64,000 bases of DNA, from NCBI GenBank assembly GCA_032871835.1, contig CM065299.1, forward strand, positions 95,742,652 to 95,806,651, in the 5' to 3' direction. This document shows positions 1 to 10,912 of this stretch, in pieces (position 1 is the first letter of the stretch; each line of letters opens with the position of its first letter). The translations under genes and the position numbers were made by a program. This stretch comes from Dipteronia dyeriana. Taxonomy: Eukaryota > Streptophyta > Magnoliopsida > Sapindales > Sapindaceae. The notes under the pieces are model-generated. The model was not told where the DNA came from and ran no database searches. It saw only the letters and a program-made list of their open reading frames with translations.

Positions 1-1260
1 AACCCCAGCAGCGGGCTCAGATCCCTCACTGTCAATGGTCTTGTCTGTACCACTGATCCCGCCTAAGGTGGTCTGATCAGGGACCTCAGGCTGCATATCA
101 TCCATGTCATCTTCTTCATACATGTTCCCCCCCTCATCTAGGTAGGCATAGTACGGTGCCTGTCTCTCAGCTGGTGTCGGCACCAGTTCCTTGATCGCAA
201 ACATCTGAAATATTAGTTAGAACAATGTCATTGTACAAATACTAACTAATAAAACCATTAACAAAATAAACAGATACCTTGGCTTTGAAAATCTTTTCTA
301 GCTTCTTCCCTATCGGTTGTTTGGTCAACTCCCACTTCAAAATACGGGGAGTCAGATCAGTAACCCTCCGAACACCGACCTCTTTGGCCAACTCAGGATC
401 ACCTCCAAAGCAAATATCTGCATCATAGATAAGTACGATAAGTATCCATACAATTTTGGGCACCAACAATAAAAGTACAATTTGTAGTTCGAACTTCTTA
501 CCAACAGGGCATGAGAAAGACCGTATATGTTGTAGGTCTCCACCCTGTGTACATCAGCTCCATTTTCCTGTCGGCGTCGCTCGAACCCGTCTCTTCGCCT
601 GTCAAGCGCATGCTTGAATGAGTGAATAGAATGCATGTACACATGGGCACCCCACGGGAACGCGTCGAATGCATCGAGGTCCTCAACTAGCCGAAACTGC
701 CAAACTGGAATCTTGAATCTCTCATCCACCCCGATCAGTATCCAGTTCAGCATATATAAGAGGCAGAGCTTGACAGCATCGTACGCTTGTCCGAAATCTG
801 TGCCGGTGACAACACCCCTAATTTGCTCCAGCGACACCTCCTCGACTCCAGAAAAGTACCGCTCATGTATGCCATTCTCCACTGCTGCATACATTGTGGT
901 CTCTAGTACAACTCCAAACCGCAGTTCGGTGATCAGGTAAAATTCCACCTTCGAAAACCTCATCGACTGGGTTCCTAACACGAAGTGCATCTCATCTGTG
1001 GGGCCGTTATAATGGAGCTCCCTCAAAAACAACTGATGGATAATACCACCGGAAAACTTCATCTCCCTATGCATCGTCAGGAAATGCCCAAAACAAGACG
1101 CCATGAACCGCCGACGGTCTTTATCTGTAAATTCTATAGAGACACGGTTCAGCGCATCGTCTATATGGGCTAGGGCATCAAAATGGTTGTGTCGTGTCAA
1201 TTTGCTCTCGTACCAATATCCTTCTAGAGTTTTAAGTGAATCCCTCAACCTAATTCTCAT
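1..1260 (-). pseudogene. DUF1985 domain gene (Ulp1/MULE-associated type), 5' part, frameshifted, runs off window
   Basis: Minus-strand gene with three exons: 502-1260, 278-417 and 1-204, the last continuing past the left edge. Introns 418-501 and 205-277 have GT..AG ends (donors GTAAGA and GTATCT, acceptors GCAG and TCAG). Exon 1 encodes about 253 residues with the look of DUF1985: a 'FGHFLTM' segment, an 'MRFSKVEFYLITEL' segment and a 'YNIYGLSHALL' end. Exon 2 encodes 'GVRRVTDLTPRILKW', which normally follows DUF1985. Near 394-399 the frame shifts by one base: the first part of exon 2 (IFALEVI) reads in one frame and ELAKEVGVRR in the next, as if one C were lost. Exon 3 (MFAIKELVPTPAERQ, then acidic) is back in register if that base is restored. 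DUF1985 proteins in plants are often fused to Ulp1-type SUMO proteases and carried by Mutator-like elements; the protease part would lie outside the window. The first in-frame ATG is at 1260, but a 5' exon may splice in upstream. A sequencing error at the indel cannot be excluded. Confidence 0.62.
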
Positions 1261-1299
1261 ATGCAATGTAACAGAAATACAACATCATTAGACAAAATT

Positions 1300-2230
1300 T
1301 TATTAAAAAGCTCGATCCCTTTTAAAAAAGCCCGATTGATTTACAAAAATGCTCGATTCCTTTTTAAAAAGGCTCGATCCCTTTCAAAACAGCTCGATTG
1401 ATTTACAAAAATGCTCGATTCCTTTTTAAAAAGGCTCGATCCCTTTCAAAACAGCTCGATTGCTTTACAAAAAAGCTCGATTCCATTTCAAAAAGGCTCG
1501 ATCCCTTTCAAAATAGATCGATTGCTTTACAAAAAATCTCGATTCCTTTTCGAAAAGGCTCGATCCCTTTCAAAAAGGCTCGATCCTTTTCAAAAAAGCT
1601 CGATCCCTTTCATAAAAGCTCCATCACTTTTTAAAAAAGCTCCATCACTTTTTAAAAAAGCTCGATCCCTTTTAAAATAAGCTCGATCCCTTTTTAAAAA
1701 ATCTCGATCCCTTTTCAAAAAAGCTCGATCCCTTTCAAATAAGCTCGATCTAATTCAAAAACAGCTCGAACATATTCAAAAAAGCTCGAAACATATTCAA
1801 AAAAGCTTGATTCCTTTTCAAAAAGGCTCGATCCAGTTCAAAAAGGCTCGATCCCTTAAAAAAGGTCGACCCCTTTTAAAAAAAGCTCCATCCCTTTTTA
1901 AAAAAGTTTGATCGTTTTTTAAAAAGGCTCGGCTCGATCTAATTCAAAAAAAGCTCGAACCTATTCAAAAAAGCTCGATTTCTTTTCAAAATGGCTCGAT
2001 CCCTTTTCAAAAAAGCTCGATCCCTTTCAAATACGCTCGATCTAATTCTAAATCAGCTCGAATCTATTCAAAAAAGCTCGAAACATATTCAAAAAAGCTC
2101 GATCCTTTTCAAAATGGCTCGATTCTTTTTTAAAAAAACTCGATCCCTTTTCCAAAAACCTCGATCTACCAAAACCTAATTTTCACGAAAAAAATAGTTC
2201 CACTAATCAAATAAGCTCGATTTTCTTAAA
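1300..2230. repeat. ~20-bp minisatellite, unit AAAAAGCTCGATCCCTTTTC
   Basis: About 930 bp of imperfect head-to-tail units, roughly 45 copies. The core GCTCGATC is flanked by A and T/C runs and there are variants such as GCTCGATTGATTTACAAAAAT and GCTCGAACATATTC. Unit length is often 20-21 bp, so long spurious open frames with repeating K-A-R-S-L-S residues appear. It lies immediately upstream of the coding exons of the DUF1985 gene, probably in its first intron. Confidence 0.9.
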
Positions 2231-2419
2231 AAAAGTCTTGAAAACCCAGATTCATCTTCCTCAACTGATATTCAACCAAATTACAAACCCTAACCTAAAC
2301 CACAACCATTCTCACATCTCTATTTTAACCGGTTTCTACAATTCCTATCAACAAAACTCAATTCTAACATGTAATGCAAGTTAACAACAACAAAAACGAG
2401 GAAAAATAAACAATCTTAC

Positions 2420-2520
2420 CTTTGTCAATCGCAGCTCTTCCGGTCACTTCACCGTCGATTAGTTTCCCGTCGGTTTGACTGTTGCTTCTCTCTGACTTTG
2501 AAAACGACAACTTCCTCACT
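2420..2520 (-). other. candidate 5' leader exon of the DUF1985 gene
   Basis: On the minus strand this GC-richer stretch ends at a good donor (AAAG|GTAAGATT, G of GT at 2419) and contains no ATG in a long frame. A splice to the acceptor just upstream of 1260 would place the whole minisatellite inside the first intron. The leader role is inferred from position and the donor only. Confidence 0.35.
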
Positions 2521-2609
2521 GTTAAAATATTTCGGGGTTTTTTTTATCTCAAACGCTCTTTTGGTACCTTTTAAACATACATTAGTAAAGTGGTGATATT
2601 TGTACAACA

Positions 2610-2966
2610 CACCCCTCAAATAGTGCCAATAATTTTTTGACCCCTATATATATCACATCGATTTGAATAAAGATCTAGATTTTTTTGGTGGATAAGAAGT
2701 TCATAAATCTACCTATGAATAAAATTAAAGTACTTTTCAAGTACTAAAACTATTTTTCTTGAAATTCCTATATTTCGTCAATTTTTCTGATGCCTTTATA
2801 TTTGATATAATCAGGATAACTAGTTTTAGTACTTGAAAAAATTTAAAATTTTATTCATAGGCATATTTCATTGAACTTATCATCCATAAAAAAATTCAGA
2901 TCAAAATTCATTCAAATCGATACGATTTTATGGTGATTTTTATCAAAATTAAAACGAGGGATCCCT
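2610..2966. mobile_element. foldback MITE-like inverted repeat
   Basis: The left arm (about 2660-2750) contains CCTATGAATAAAATTAAAGT followed by TTTCAAGTACTAAAAC. The right arm (about 2820-2905) is its imperfect reverse complement (GTTTTAGTACTTGAAAA ... ATTTTATTCATAGG). Similarity continues outward through ATCGATTTGAAT on both sides to about 2610 and 2966. No coding capacity is seen. The superfamily is not determined because no clear target-site duplication was found. Confidence 0.6.
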
Positions 2967-3003
2967 TATGAGAGACTTTGTTATATATATAGTCTTTTTA
3001 TTA

Positions 3004-3157
3004 TCAATTCGAACTGATATAAAATATATCCGTTCTTTGTATATGAATCATTGGATTTAAAAGATGTTTTGACAAGTGCATGTAGACAAGTTAAAACATT
3101 TGAATCCAATGGCCTACATGTAAGTAAGTGATATATCTTATATCAGTTCAAACCGAC
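3004..3157. mobile_element. small foldback MITE-like inverted repeat
   Basis: The left arm holds GAACTGATATAAAATATATC (3011-3030) and CATTGGATTTAAAAGATGTT. The right arm holds the inverse, AACATTTGAATCCAATG and GATATATCTTATATCAGTTC (3130-3149). The arms are about 65 bp around a short loop and are flanked by TA-rich runs on both sides. This looks like a short non-autonomous foldback element; no coding content. Confidence 0.65.
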
Positions 3158-3292
3158 AAAAAAAATTGTATATATATATACATTTTTTTTCCTCAGTACG
3201 TACTGATATAACTTACATAAGTGCGTTGATCCCACTTTGAGTCAAAGTATGTAAATCTAATATTCCACATCCAACGCGTTGATTTGAAAATT

Positions 3293-3323
<31 letters not shown>

Positions 3324-4190
3324 TAATGTGATCATACATGGACATTTTTTTCGTATTACTTTAAACAACATCGTAAACAGTAAGATTAGAGTATCTTCGA
3401 TTCTATTATGCATTAGGAGAAAATGGAGTGCCAGATAAGATATATATTATAGAAGTTAAAAAAACACTCTCCAATACAATTATCTAAGTTGAATATGAAG
3501 ATGATGTGGTAAAAAAAAGTTAAAAAAATGGAGTTCAGTTTCTAATTTTAGAAACTCTTATAGAAATACAGACTAAGATTTCTATCTCTTTTCGTTAATA
3601 ATATTAAACCTCATTTAATTGTAAAATAAAATAGATGAGAGAATGAAATAATTATTTTATTATGACTGAAATTCTGAATATATATTTTTCTAATTTTTTT
3701 TTAAAGGGACTTATATTGAATAATAATAATGATGTGATATTATTTAAAAACTTTAAAACGCATATTTACGGTTAGAGATACTCATGTTTAATTCACACTC
3801 AACGCGCCGCTGGGATGCTGAGTTGCTTCTCTGTTTGCTTCGATCGGCGGTACGGGTGCTCTAATTTTCACGTCAACTTGGGTTTTAACCACCGATTCCC
3901 TTTATCATCAATCATTTGTAAGTTTTAACGAAACTAAATGCACATTACTTTAATCTTTTCTTTCTACTCTTCAATTCTTAGATTATCTTCTTAATTTCTG
4001 CTTATTTTTCAGTTTTTCCTTTTATATTAGACTACCTTAACATGTTCGCGAAAATGCCTGAACGAGAACAGAGTGTAAAATGAAATTTTAAGTACATAAT
4101 TTGATTGCCTTCTTCTCTTTCTATCTTTTTTGAATCACCATTAGTCCTTTTTTCACTGACCTTTTTCTGAATTTCCTTGCAGCTACCGTC
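3158..4190. other. AT-rich spacer and probable CNX3 leader
   Basis: Positions 3158-3780 are AT-rich with a (GT)n/(TA)n run near 3295-3322 and no gene. From about 3790 the composition rises (CAACGCGCCGCTGGG, CGATCGGCGG), as expected near a plant transcription start. The sequence before the CNX3 ATG ends TTTCCTTGCAG at 4182, a good splice acceptor eight bases upstream of ATG. CNX3 may therefore have an intron in its 5' leader. Confidence 0.4.
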
Positions 4191-5348
4191 ATGATTCTTC
4201 ATCGAATTGCGGTTAAATTTCCTCACTCAAGACGGCTGTTTAGTAGTCACAGTAGCCATGATTTTACAAGCACAATTGCGGAGTTCAATAAGGTATGTCA
4301 CATTGTCACTGTTATAATTACAGATATATATATGAAAGAATTATAGTTACAGATATAGATAGTGGTTGATTGATGTCAAATGGGTTCCTTTCTTATATGT
4401 TGTTCTGTTACTAATAATCACATACTTTCTTCTGGGTCATGAATCCGAGGGCACTGCCATTTTATTTTAAAGCAGGTAAATAAATAGCATGATGAAGTTT
4501 TTTGGTGAATCTTGAATTGGTCTTTTTTCCAATTATTAGGATAGAATGATTGAGCTCATTTTAAAATTTAGAGAAACTGAAGGCTACTTAAAACAAAACT
4601 ATTGAGTGAAAGCTACACCATTGTTTTAAGGTGTTTATATATCTGATTCAAATTCTAAGGTGTAGTCTAATGTAATACCAAGACAACATGTAATTGCTTA
4701 TAATGGAGGGTTTATTTGACATACGTTTCCATTTTTATATGGTGATTCTTGTATAAGGAAATGGAGTCGGTCTTTGGAGAAGCTCCTTTAAATGGATGTG
4801 CTGGTTCTGTAAGTAATGATTCCATGGCTCAAGAATCTCAGCAGACATCTCAAAAAATAGGTGAAAGCAAACTTCGCCTGACCCATATTGGCAGGACTGG
4901 AGAAGCACAAATGGTGGATGTGTCTCCGAAAGAAAGCGGTAAACGAATTGCCATTGCTAGTGGCAAGGTAATTCTGGGGACGGAGGTGTTTGATTTGGTC
5001 TTAGCAAACCAGTTGGCCAAGGGAGATGTACTTAGTGTAGCGAAAATTGCTGGCATTAGCGGAGCAAAGCACACAAGCACCCTCATCCCACTATGCCACA
5101 ACATAATCCTGAGTCACGTTCGCGTTGATCTAACTCTGAATCCTGAGGATTTTAGTGTAGACATAGAAGGGGAAGCGGTGTCAACGGGTAAAACTGGGGT
5201 TGAAATGGAAGCATTGACAGCTGTAACAGTTGCTGGCCTGACAGTTTATGATATGTGCAAGGCTGCTTCAAAGGATATTCAGATCAAAGATGTACGGCTT
5301 GAGTGTAAAACTGGCGGAAAAAGTGGGGACTGGTCCAGGGAGAAGTAA
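4191..5348 (+). CDS. CNX3: cyclic pyranopterin monophosphate synthase (MoaC-type, CNX3)
   Basis: Two coding exons, 4191-4292 and 4758-5348, join in phase 0 to give 230 residues. The donor is AAG|GTATGT and the acceptor is TATAAG|GAAATG. Exon 1 encodes a basic, acid-poor leader (MILHRIAVKF..RRLFSS), fitting the mitochondrial location known for plant CNX3. Residues about 73-230 are a full MoaC domain: QMVDVS near 85, AKGDVLSVAKIAGI near 121, LIPLCHN at 143-149, TGKTGVEMEALTA near 177, TVYDMCK near 196 and a C-terminal KTGGKSG. MoaC, with the MoaA/CNX2 radical SAM enzyme, converts GTP to cyclic pyranopterin monophosphate, the first step of molybdenum cofactor synthesis. All hallmark motifs are intact and length fits plant homologues. 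The ATG at 4191 follows a likely acceptor at 4182. The next gene on the same strand is the APF2-like protease, the same neighbour pair as in Arabidopsis. Confidence 0.95.
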
Positions 5349-8300
5349 TGGGGTCATTGATGGAATGGAAGAATATAATCATTCTGTCAAATATCATGGA
5401 AGTTAGTACTTTATATGAGCGTTGATTGCCACAACAGAATATGACACCCACTTTGTCTGAATTAGATTTTTATAAATTGAACCGTAAAACTAGTCCATGA
5501 CCTTAAATTTATAAACAAAATCTGAATTGAAATCATCGTTGAAAATATGAGACCGAACTTAGTCATGCTTCAGGATAGGTTTTTCAAATCTGAATTGTGT
5601 CTCGGTTCTACTTCGTTTGCTCATACATGGAATAAATGCACTATTGATTTCAATCCTGTCTTCTTTTGCTTTTTGGGTATGCAGCGCTGTGAGTCTTCAT
5701 ACCAGGAAATGACTTTCAATTTCTTAAATTTTATTAAGAGAATAAACTGTTCCCACCAATATTGTAGCTTTATGTTTAATAGAGAGTTCCAAATTTGTTT
5801 TGCTGTGTACTACTCAAGCTTCCAAAACTCAATCTTCTCAATCTATCTTTAGCAATTTACTTTGCTTTATGGCAGCATCTGGCTCCTTTGCAAAATCAGA
5901 TTTTACTTCTGTTGTGTAAAATATGCAATTAGTTTGTCCCATGAACCATTAGTTTGTTATTCATTCTCCTCTCTCCACCAACCCCATTTGCTTTGACAAC
6001 TTTCGCGATGAGAATCTATTACATGCCATATTTTTCATATATAAACTCCCTAAGTTGCAGATATTTATAGTTTTGTAGAACTTTAAACGTTCAGGCTGCC
6101 TCATTATCACCTGATTTATGCTGCTGTATGAAGCTTTCGTATGTAGGGTTAAATTGTTGAATATGTTTACTTGCATTGTTGTTTGTCACTATTCATTGCT
6201 GCTGTTGAGTTGGATGACACATCACATAGCACATGCAATGAAAATGACATCATATAATATAGTTCACTCAAGGAATTTGACTTGGTTTGAAGCTTTCACT
6301 TTGTTCAAAGAATGTCTTTACAATTTCTCTTCTGCACGAATAAGATACTTGTATTTTGTAACACTAATGGCATGCTCAATATTACTGTCCTAGCAATTTC
6401 ATGAATTCATGATTCTGTTCCTCTATTATTGTTTTTTTTTTTTTTTTTGCTTTTGAAAAGCACTTTTCCCCAGCCCCACACGGTTTTAGAAAACTGTCTT
6501 CAATTATAATTTTGTGAAGTTGACAAGTTATACTCTTCCCAGCTGACTGTTATGCCAAGCCCACCTTCCAAGGTGACCTTTTTCCTATGTGAGTGCCTGA
6601 GTGGAGAAGTGTTCCCACCTTGTAAAATCCCACTGTGGCCTTCCCTTATCTTCTCTGTTTCTTGTTTGGTTGAAAACATTAATGTTAATTTATTATCATT
6701 TTCTTTTAGAAGAAAAGCATGTATGATAGATATATTGATTTCATTCACCTAAGTAATCTCTTTAGGTAAGCATTGATTGGATATGGTGTTCAATAGTGTT
6801 AAATAGACAGTGTACCTACTTGCTGCTGTGGGATGGCCAATACCCAGTTTCATAATTAGCTGCTACACATTTATGTGCTACCCAACTCACCTAGACCAAA
6901 TTGGGATGCATAGACTATGCTAATTTATGAGGATATGTGAATCTGTTGTTGGGTCTCTTGGGAATTTATTTTCTTTCACTATTGTACTCATATTTATATT
7001 ATATGGATGTAAATACATGTTCTTCTCTGCTAATTTTTCCAATCAAAATCTATTTTCGATTGCATATGATTAAGTACTTAGCACTTGGTAGCCAGAAGAA
7101 AGAAGAAGAAAATAATGTCAATCGGTCCGGTTGTCATGCAATTGATTGTGCTCTGTGTTTCAATTGACAGTCTGGTTTTGAGTTTGAACGGGTCATGAAT
7201 ATGATGGAATATGGATGGCTCTCTCTCTTAAAAGAATTTTTTTTTAAAAAAAAAGGGATAATGGGACCTACAAACATGTGCAATGTAAACCTATTGGCAT
7301 GTGTTTGTCACTTTCCGGTGAAGTTCTGACATATTGGTCACTATCTTCACCTTCAAATGAACATTATGCTTAATGGTTCTTGGCGTACGGTTCAAGTTCC
7401 GTATTAACAAGGTACAAAAATAGTCTCAAGAGTTGCGTTGCATTGATGGTTGGAGTCTTTAAATTGAGCTCCACCACTCGATTCAAACTTGCCATCCTCT
7501 AGAGTCCTATCTTTATTTGTAAAACGAAAAAGTGCATCGATTATAAAAAAAGATGTCTGGATCATGTATATAGTATTTTTATATTAACAGGTTACGATCG
7601 ATCTTGTTAGCCCCAATGTTACATGCCAATACCATTCACATGTTTTTCTTTTACTAGTATATGTTAATATTATAATTGACAGTTTATAAAACAAGATGAT
7701 AATAAAATAATTAAATTTTAATCACATGATTTAATACTGTAGACAATTATCAAATGATTCTTCAAAGTTCAAAGTTTTTAGACAAAGAGCTCCGAAAAAG
7801 GGAGCCATTGTAGCAAATGTATCGTGCACTTTCTTTTTATGTGAAAGATGAGGAAGATTGCAATTTGCAAGACAAAAATCAAGAGCAACGAGAGTCACGA
7901 GGAAGGATCAATCAGCAATCGCAGATAACTCCAATCTAAGGACTAAGAACATGATAAGCATGAAATGTCTTGATTTTTTACACTTTTGGTCACCTCTAAA
8001 TTACCTTCAATGAGAACATGCTATAAAGTCCAACCAAAGACATGAGTGATTAGGTGAAGTGAACATGCGTGAAAATTATTTAGAATTGTAATAAAAAATG
8101 TTTTATAGGATTCAATCATGGACAAGCACATCAGATGATATCAACAGTAATACAAGGAAATCTAATTAAATTTTCTGTTGAACATTCGTCAATCATAATA
8201 CAAGCATCCGTGATATGTTGCAGCATGTACATATAACATAATAATATACCACAATATATACTTGTCGACAGATCTTCTTTATGGACCCACTTCTGAGTTC

Positions 8301-8622
8301 TGACCTCTCCATATCAGTATATCACATCGGAAAGTGAAATCATGCAATATCAGGAAAATGACAATATTCATAATGTGGATTACGGACAACTAGTTTATTA
8401 AAAAACGGTAGCGTATTAATATTACTTGCATACAGTAGTGAGAAGTGTCTAGTGTGAATGTGTGATTACTTCACTGTCCTGAAGTCCCCAAGCGAGTTAG
8501 CAGTAGTAACTGTTGTAAAGAAGCATAAGTTATTAATTAACTTAATAAATACAACCCATATCCAACTTTCACCCAACTTAAGTAATTCCCATTGGGATAT
8601 TTGTTCTTCCCACCTATGAAGG
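5349..8622. other. 3.3-kb spacer downstream of CNX3
   Basis: Probable 3' UTR of CNX3 followed by AT-rich sequence. Scattered open frames here are short, have no recognisable motifs and no splice logic. A T-run lies near 6429-6450. I see no gene or clear element before 8623. Confidence 0.5.
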
Positions 8623-8631
8623 GTATTATAG

Positions 8632-8761
8632 GAGAAGTTCTTGGGTGCATCCGATGCACCTGTATCTCCCACATAGATATTATCACTTAAGCAATATTAC
8701 TCAAGTGGCAACATCTGGGTGGGGGATGCATGGTGCATCCCACTGCACCCAAGTTTTGGTC
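8632..8761. mobile_element. 130-bp MULE-type MITE with 9-bp target-site duplication
   Basis: The direct repeat GTATTATAG occurs at 8623-8631 and again at 8762-8770, exactly bracketing the element. The ends are imperfect inverted repeats: GAGAAGTTCTTGGGTGCA on the left, GACCAAAACTTGGGTGCA read inward from the right (13 of 18 match, ten contiguous). A 9-bp duplication is the signature of the Mutator superfamily. No coding content. Confidence 0.78.
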
Positions 8762-8801
8762 GTATTATAGACTTCTATTGCTTTGCCCAACATTTATATT
8801 T

Positions 8802-10807
8802 GAGATATTGTTGATTTAGTCCCTATATATTTTTGAATTATCTCTTTTTTAATCATTTATTCATTTTTCATTGAATTGATCCCTATACTATAAAAAACCA
8901 CTCAATTTGGTCATTCTGTTACTCAACTTTAACGGTTTCAATGATATTTTTATCTTTAACCAAAGACATGCCACATATCAACACATAAATCAATAGAACA
9001 AAATAAATATTTATATAATACTAATAAAAATAATATTATAAATACAAATTTATAATTTATAAATAAAACAAAAATTAAAAAGAAAAACATATTAATGAGT
9101 TAAATTAATAAAAAAAACGTTTTTTTCCTATATAAATTTTTAAAAAATGGTTTAAAATTATTTTTTATCCCTTATTAATATCAAAATAAACATAAAAAAA
9201 CCATTCATTCAGAAAAAAAAAAACAACAACATAAGAAAATAAAAAATCATAAATCATCATCATCAACCTTCAACCTTTAACCTTCCCAAGCCCACTGTCA
9301 ATTTTTTTCTAGAAATCACATGATCGCCAAAACACAACCAACATCATCATTTTTCCAGAAATCATCACTATCGCCCACTATCAAATACAACAACAACCAA
9401 ACCCAAACCTACCATCGCCCAGATTCTTCACTCATTGCTTCGATTCCTCTTCTTTGCCTTCGACTCGATACCCAATCATCTCTCTCTTTATCGAAACCGA
9501 ATCAACAAAATCAATCTCTCTCTCGCTTTCTATCTCTTTCATTCTCTCTCTCTAAATGCACCTTTCTATCTTATTTCTCAATCACTCTCTCTCCTTTCTC
9601 GATCAATCTATAACCTTTACCCATCATCTGCTCTACTTGTTGTGATTGCTTTGTGTTTTTCTTTGAAATGGTGTTTTGTAATCGATAGTGTTTGAAGAAA
9701 ATCTAGGTTTTTTTGTTGGGTGATTGGCGACAGAGAAAAATAGAGTGTTTGGGGTTTGATTTTGTTTAGATGTAGGTCTGTTGAGGTGTCCAGGTTTGCT
9801 AAAAACAGAGAGTTTTTTTAGGCTAATTTTGTTTTCTGATGTGTTTGTGTTTGATTTTGTATGAGTTTGATTTTTATTTTGATAGATTTTGTTTACTATA
9901 AATAAGATTGGTGTTTGGTTTGTTAATTTTATTTTATCATAGAGCTTCACATATTCTTCCTCATTTTGCTCTTCATAACATACCCTACAATCTAGTTAAT
10001 TAGAGTTTGAAAAAATGGTGGTGATTCAATAGTAAGAAGACTCTAAAAGGAACCCTCCCAAACCATCATCATCCATCGATTCAACAACCAATCAAACCGC
10101 GACGCCTCTGACGGATTCGAAACCGCCAGCGAACATAACGTGAGCGACGACGACAACGACCATGACCATGACCAGCGGGTTGCGCCAAATAAGCAAGAAT
10201 CAGGAGATCACAAAAACGATGGAGAATCGATACATGTTTTCTAATTTTGAAGGAAAAAAAAACATGTATATAACTTCTTGTTTATTTGTTTTCTTGAAAT
10301 GTTGGTTTTTGGTGTTTGAGATGGATTTTTGGTGTTTAGTAATGAATTTTACTGAAACAGAGATTTTTGATGATTGGTGATGAATTTTGATGATGAATTT
10401 TACAGATGATGACCTCAGATTATGTGGTTTGATGTTAATCTTCAAGTGGTTTTTCTTTAATTCTTTTTTTTTTCAATTTTTTATCTTTCTTTTTTTAGTT
10501 ATAATCTAGATTCACACCATCCATCATTTAAAATTAACGGTAAATATTGAATCTGGATCTCTAACTGAGTATTTTTTCCTTTTTGTTTTTCATAAATTTT
10601 CTTTTATTTTATTTTTAAAAATAAAATAAATATATATGTGTAAAACAGTCATTCAATTATTCTTATCACCGTTGACCGTTAAAAATATGGTTAGAGGGAT
10701 TAAATTGAATTGTTTTTAAAAATATAAGAATAAATCTAATAAAAACTAAATAAGTGAGTAAAAAATAAATATTCTAACAAGTTATAGTGACTAAATCAAT
10801 AATACCC
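8802..10807. mobile_element. Pack-MULE-like element, 2.0 kb, with captured gene fragment
   Basis: The 9-bp direct repeat TTTATATTT at 8793-8801 and 10808-10816 brackets the element. The termini are inverted: GAGATATTGTTGATTTAGTC on the left, GGGTATTATTGATTTAGTC read inward from the right. Lower but continuous similarity runs for about 150 bp, including ATTCAATTT-type and TTTAACGG motifs in both arms. Long TIRs plus a 9-bp duplication identify a Mutator-like element. The interior has no transposase. It contains a pyrimidine-rich, leader-like tract (about 9480-9600) and a GC-richer gene-like fragment (10015-10244), the pattern of a Pack-MULE. The right end lies 105 bp before the APF2 start codon. 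Confidence 0.75.
10015..10244 (+). pseudogene. captured gene fragment, possibly N-terminus of a TTC1-like TPR protein
   Basis: Inside the Pack-MULE, an ATG at 10015 opens a frame that hits TAG and TAA within six codons. It then reads EDSKRNPPKPSSS, and from about 10077 the neighbouring frame reads ASDGFETASEHNVSDDDND to a stop at 10242. Base composition and acidic, serine-rich coding differ sharply from the AT-rich surroundings, so it looks like a first exon copied from elsewhere and then damaged by stops and a frameshift. The SDGFETASE motif resembles the N-termini of plant tetratricopeptide repeat protein 1-like proteins. That parent assignment is a weak inference from memory. Confidence 0.4.
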
Positions 10808-10814
10808 TTTATAT

Positions 10815-10826
10815 TTTATATATACC
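10815..10826 (+). promoter_or_regulatory. probable TATA box of the APF2-like gene
   Basis: TTTATATATACC lies about 90 bp upstream of the APF2 ATG and overlaps the right target-site duplication of the Pack-MULE. A second AT-rich candidate near 10867-10879 is too close to the ATG to serve well. If used, transcription would start near 10850 with a leader of roughly 60 nt. Inference from position. Confidence 0.45.
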
Positions 10827-10912
10827 ACTTTTACCACTCGTCAGGTCCTCAAGTGTCTGAAAATATTATTTATATAGACTGGATCACCCCTGCAAACCCT
10901 TCACTGTCTTCA

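Noticed and set aside
1398..2179. Plus-strand open frames with repeating K-A-R-S-L-S peptides
   Set aside because: They are translations of the 20-bp minisatellite and shift frame with each unit-length variant. There is no homologue or start context.
7380..7420. tRNA-like TACGGTTCAAGTTCCGTA hairpin
   Set aside because: It resembles a T-arm, but no acceptor stem, D-arm or anticodon arm can be placed in the preceding 70 bp.
9320..9695. Overlapping 86-97 codon frames in the Pack-MULE left half
   Set aside because: The sequence is CT-rich and low in complexity, like a gene leader. The frames show no motif and overlap one another.
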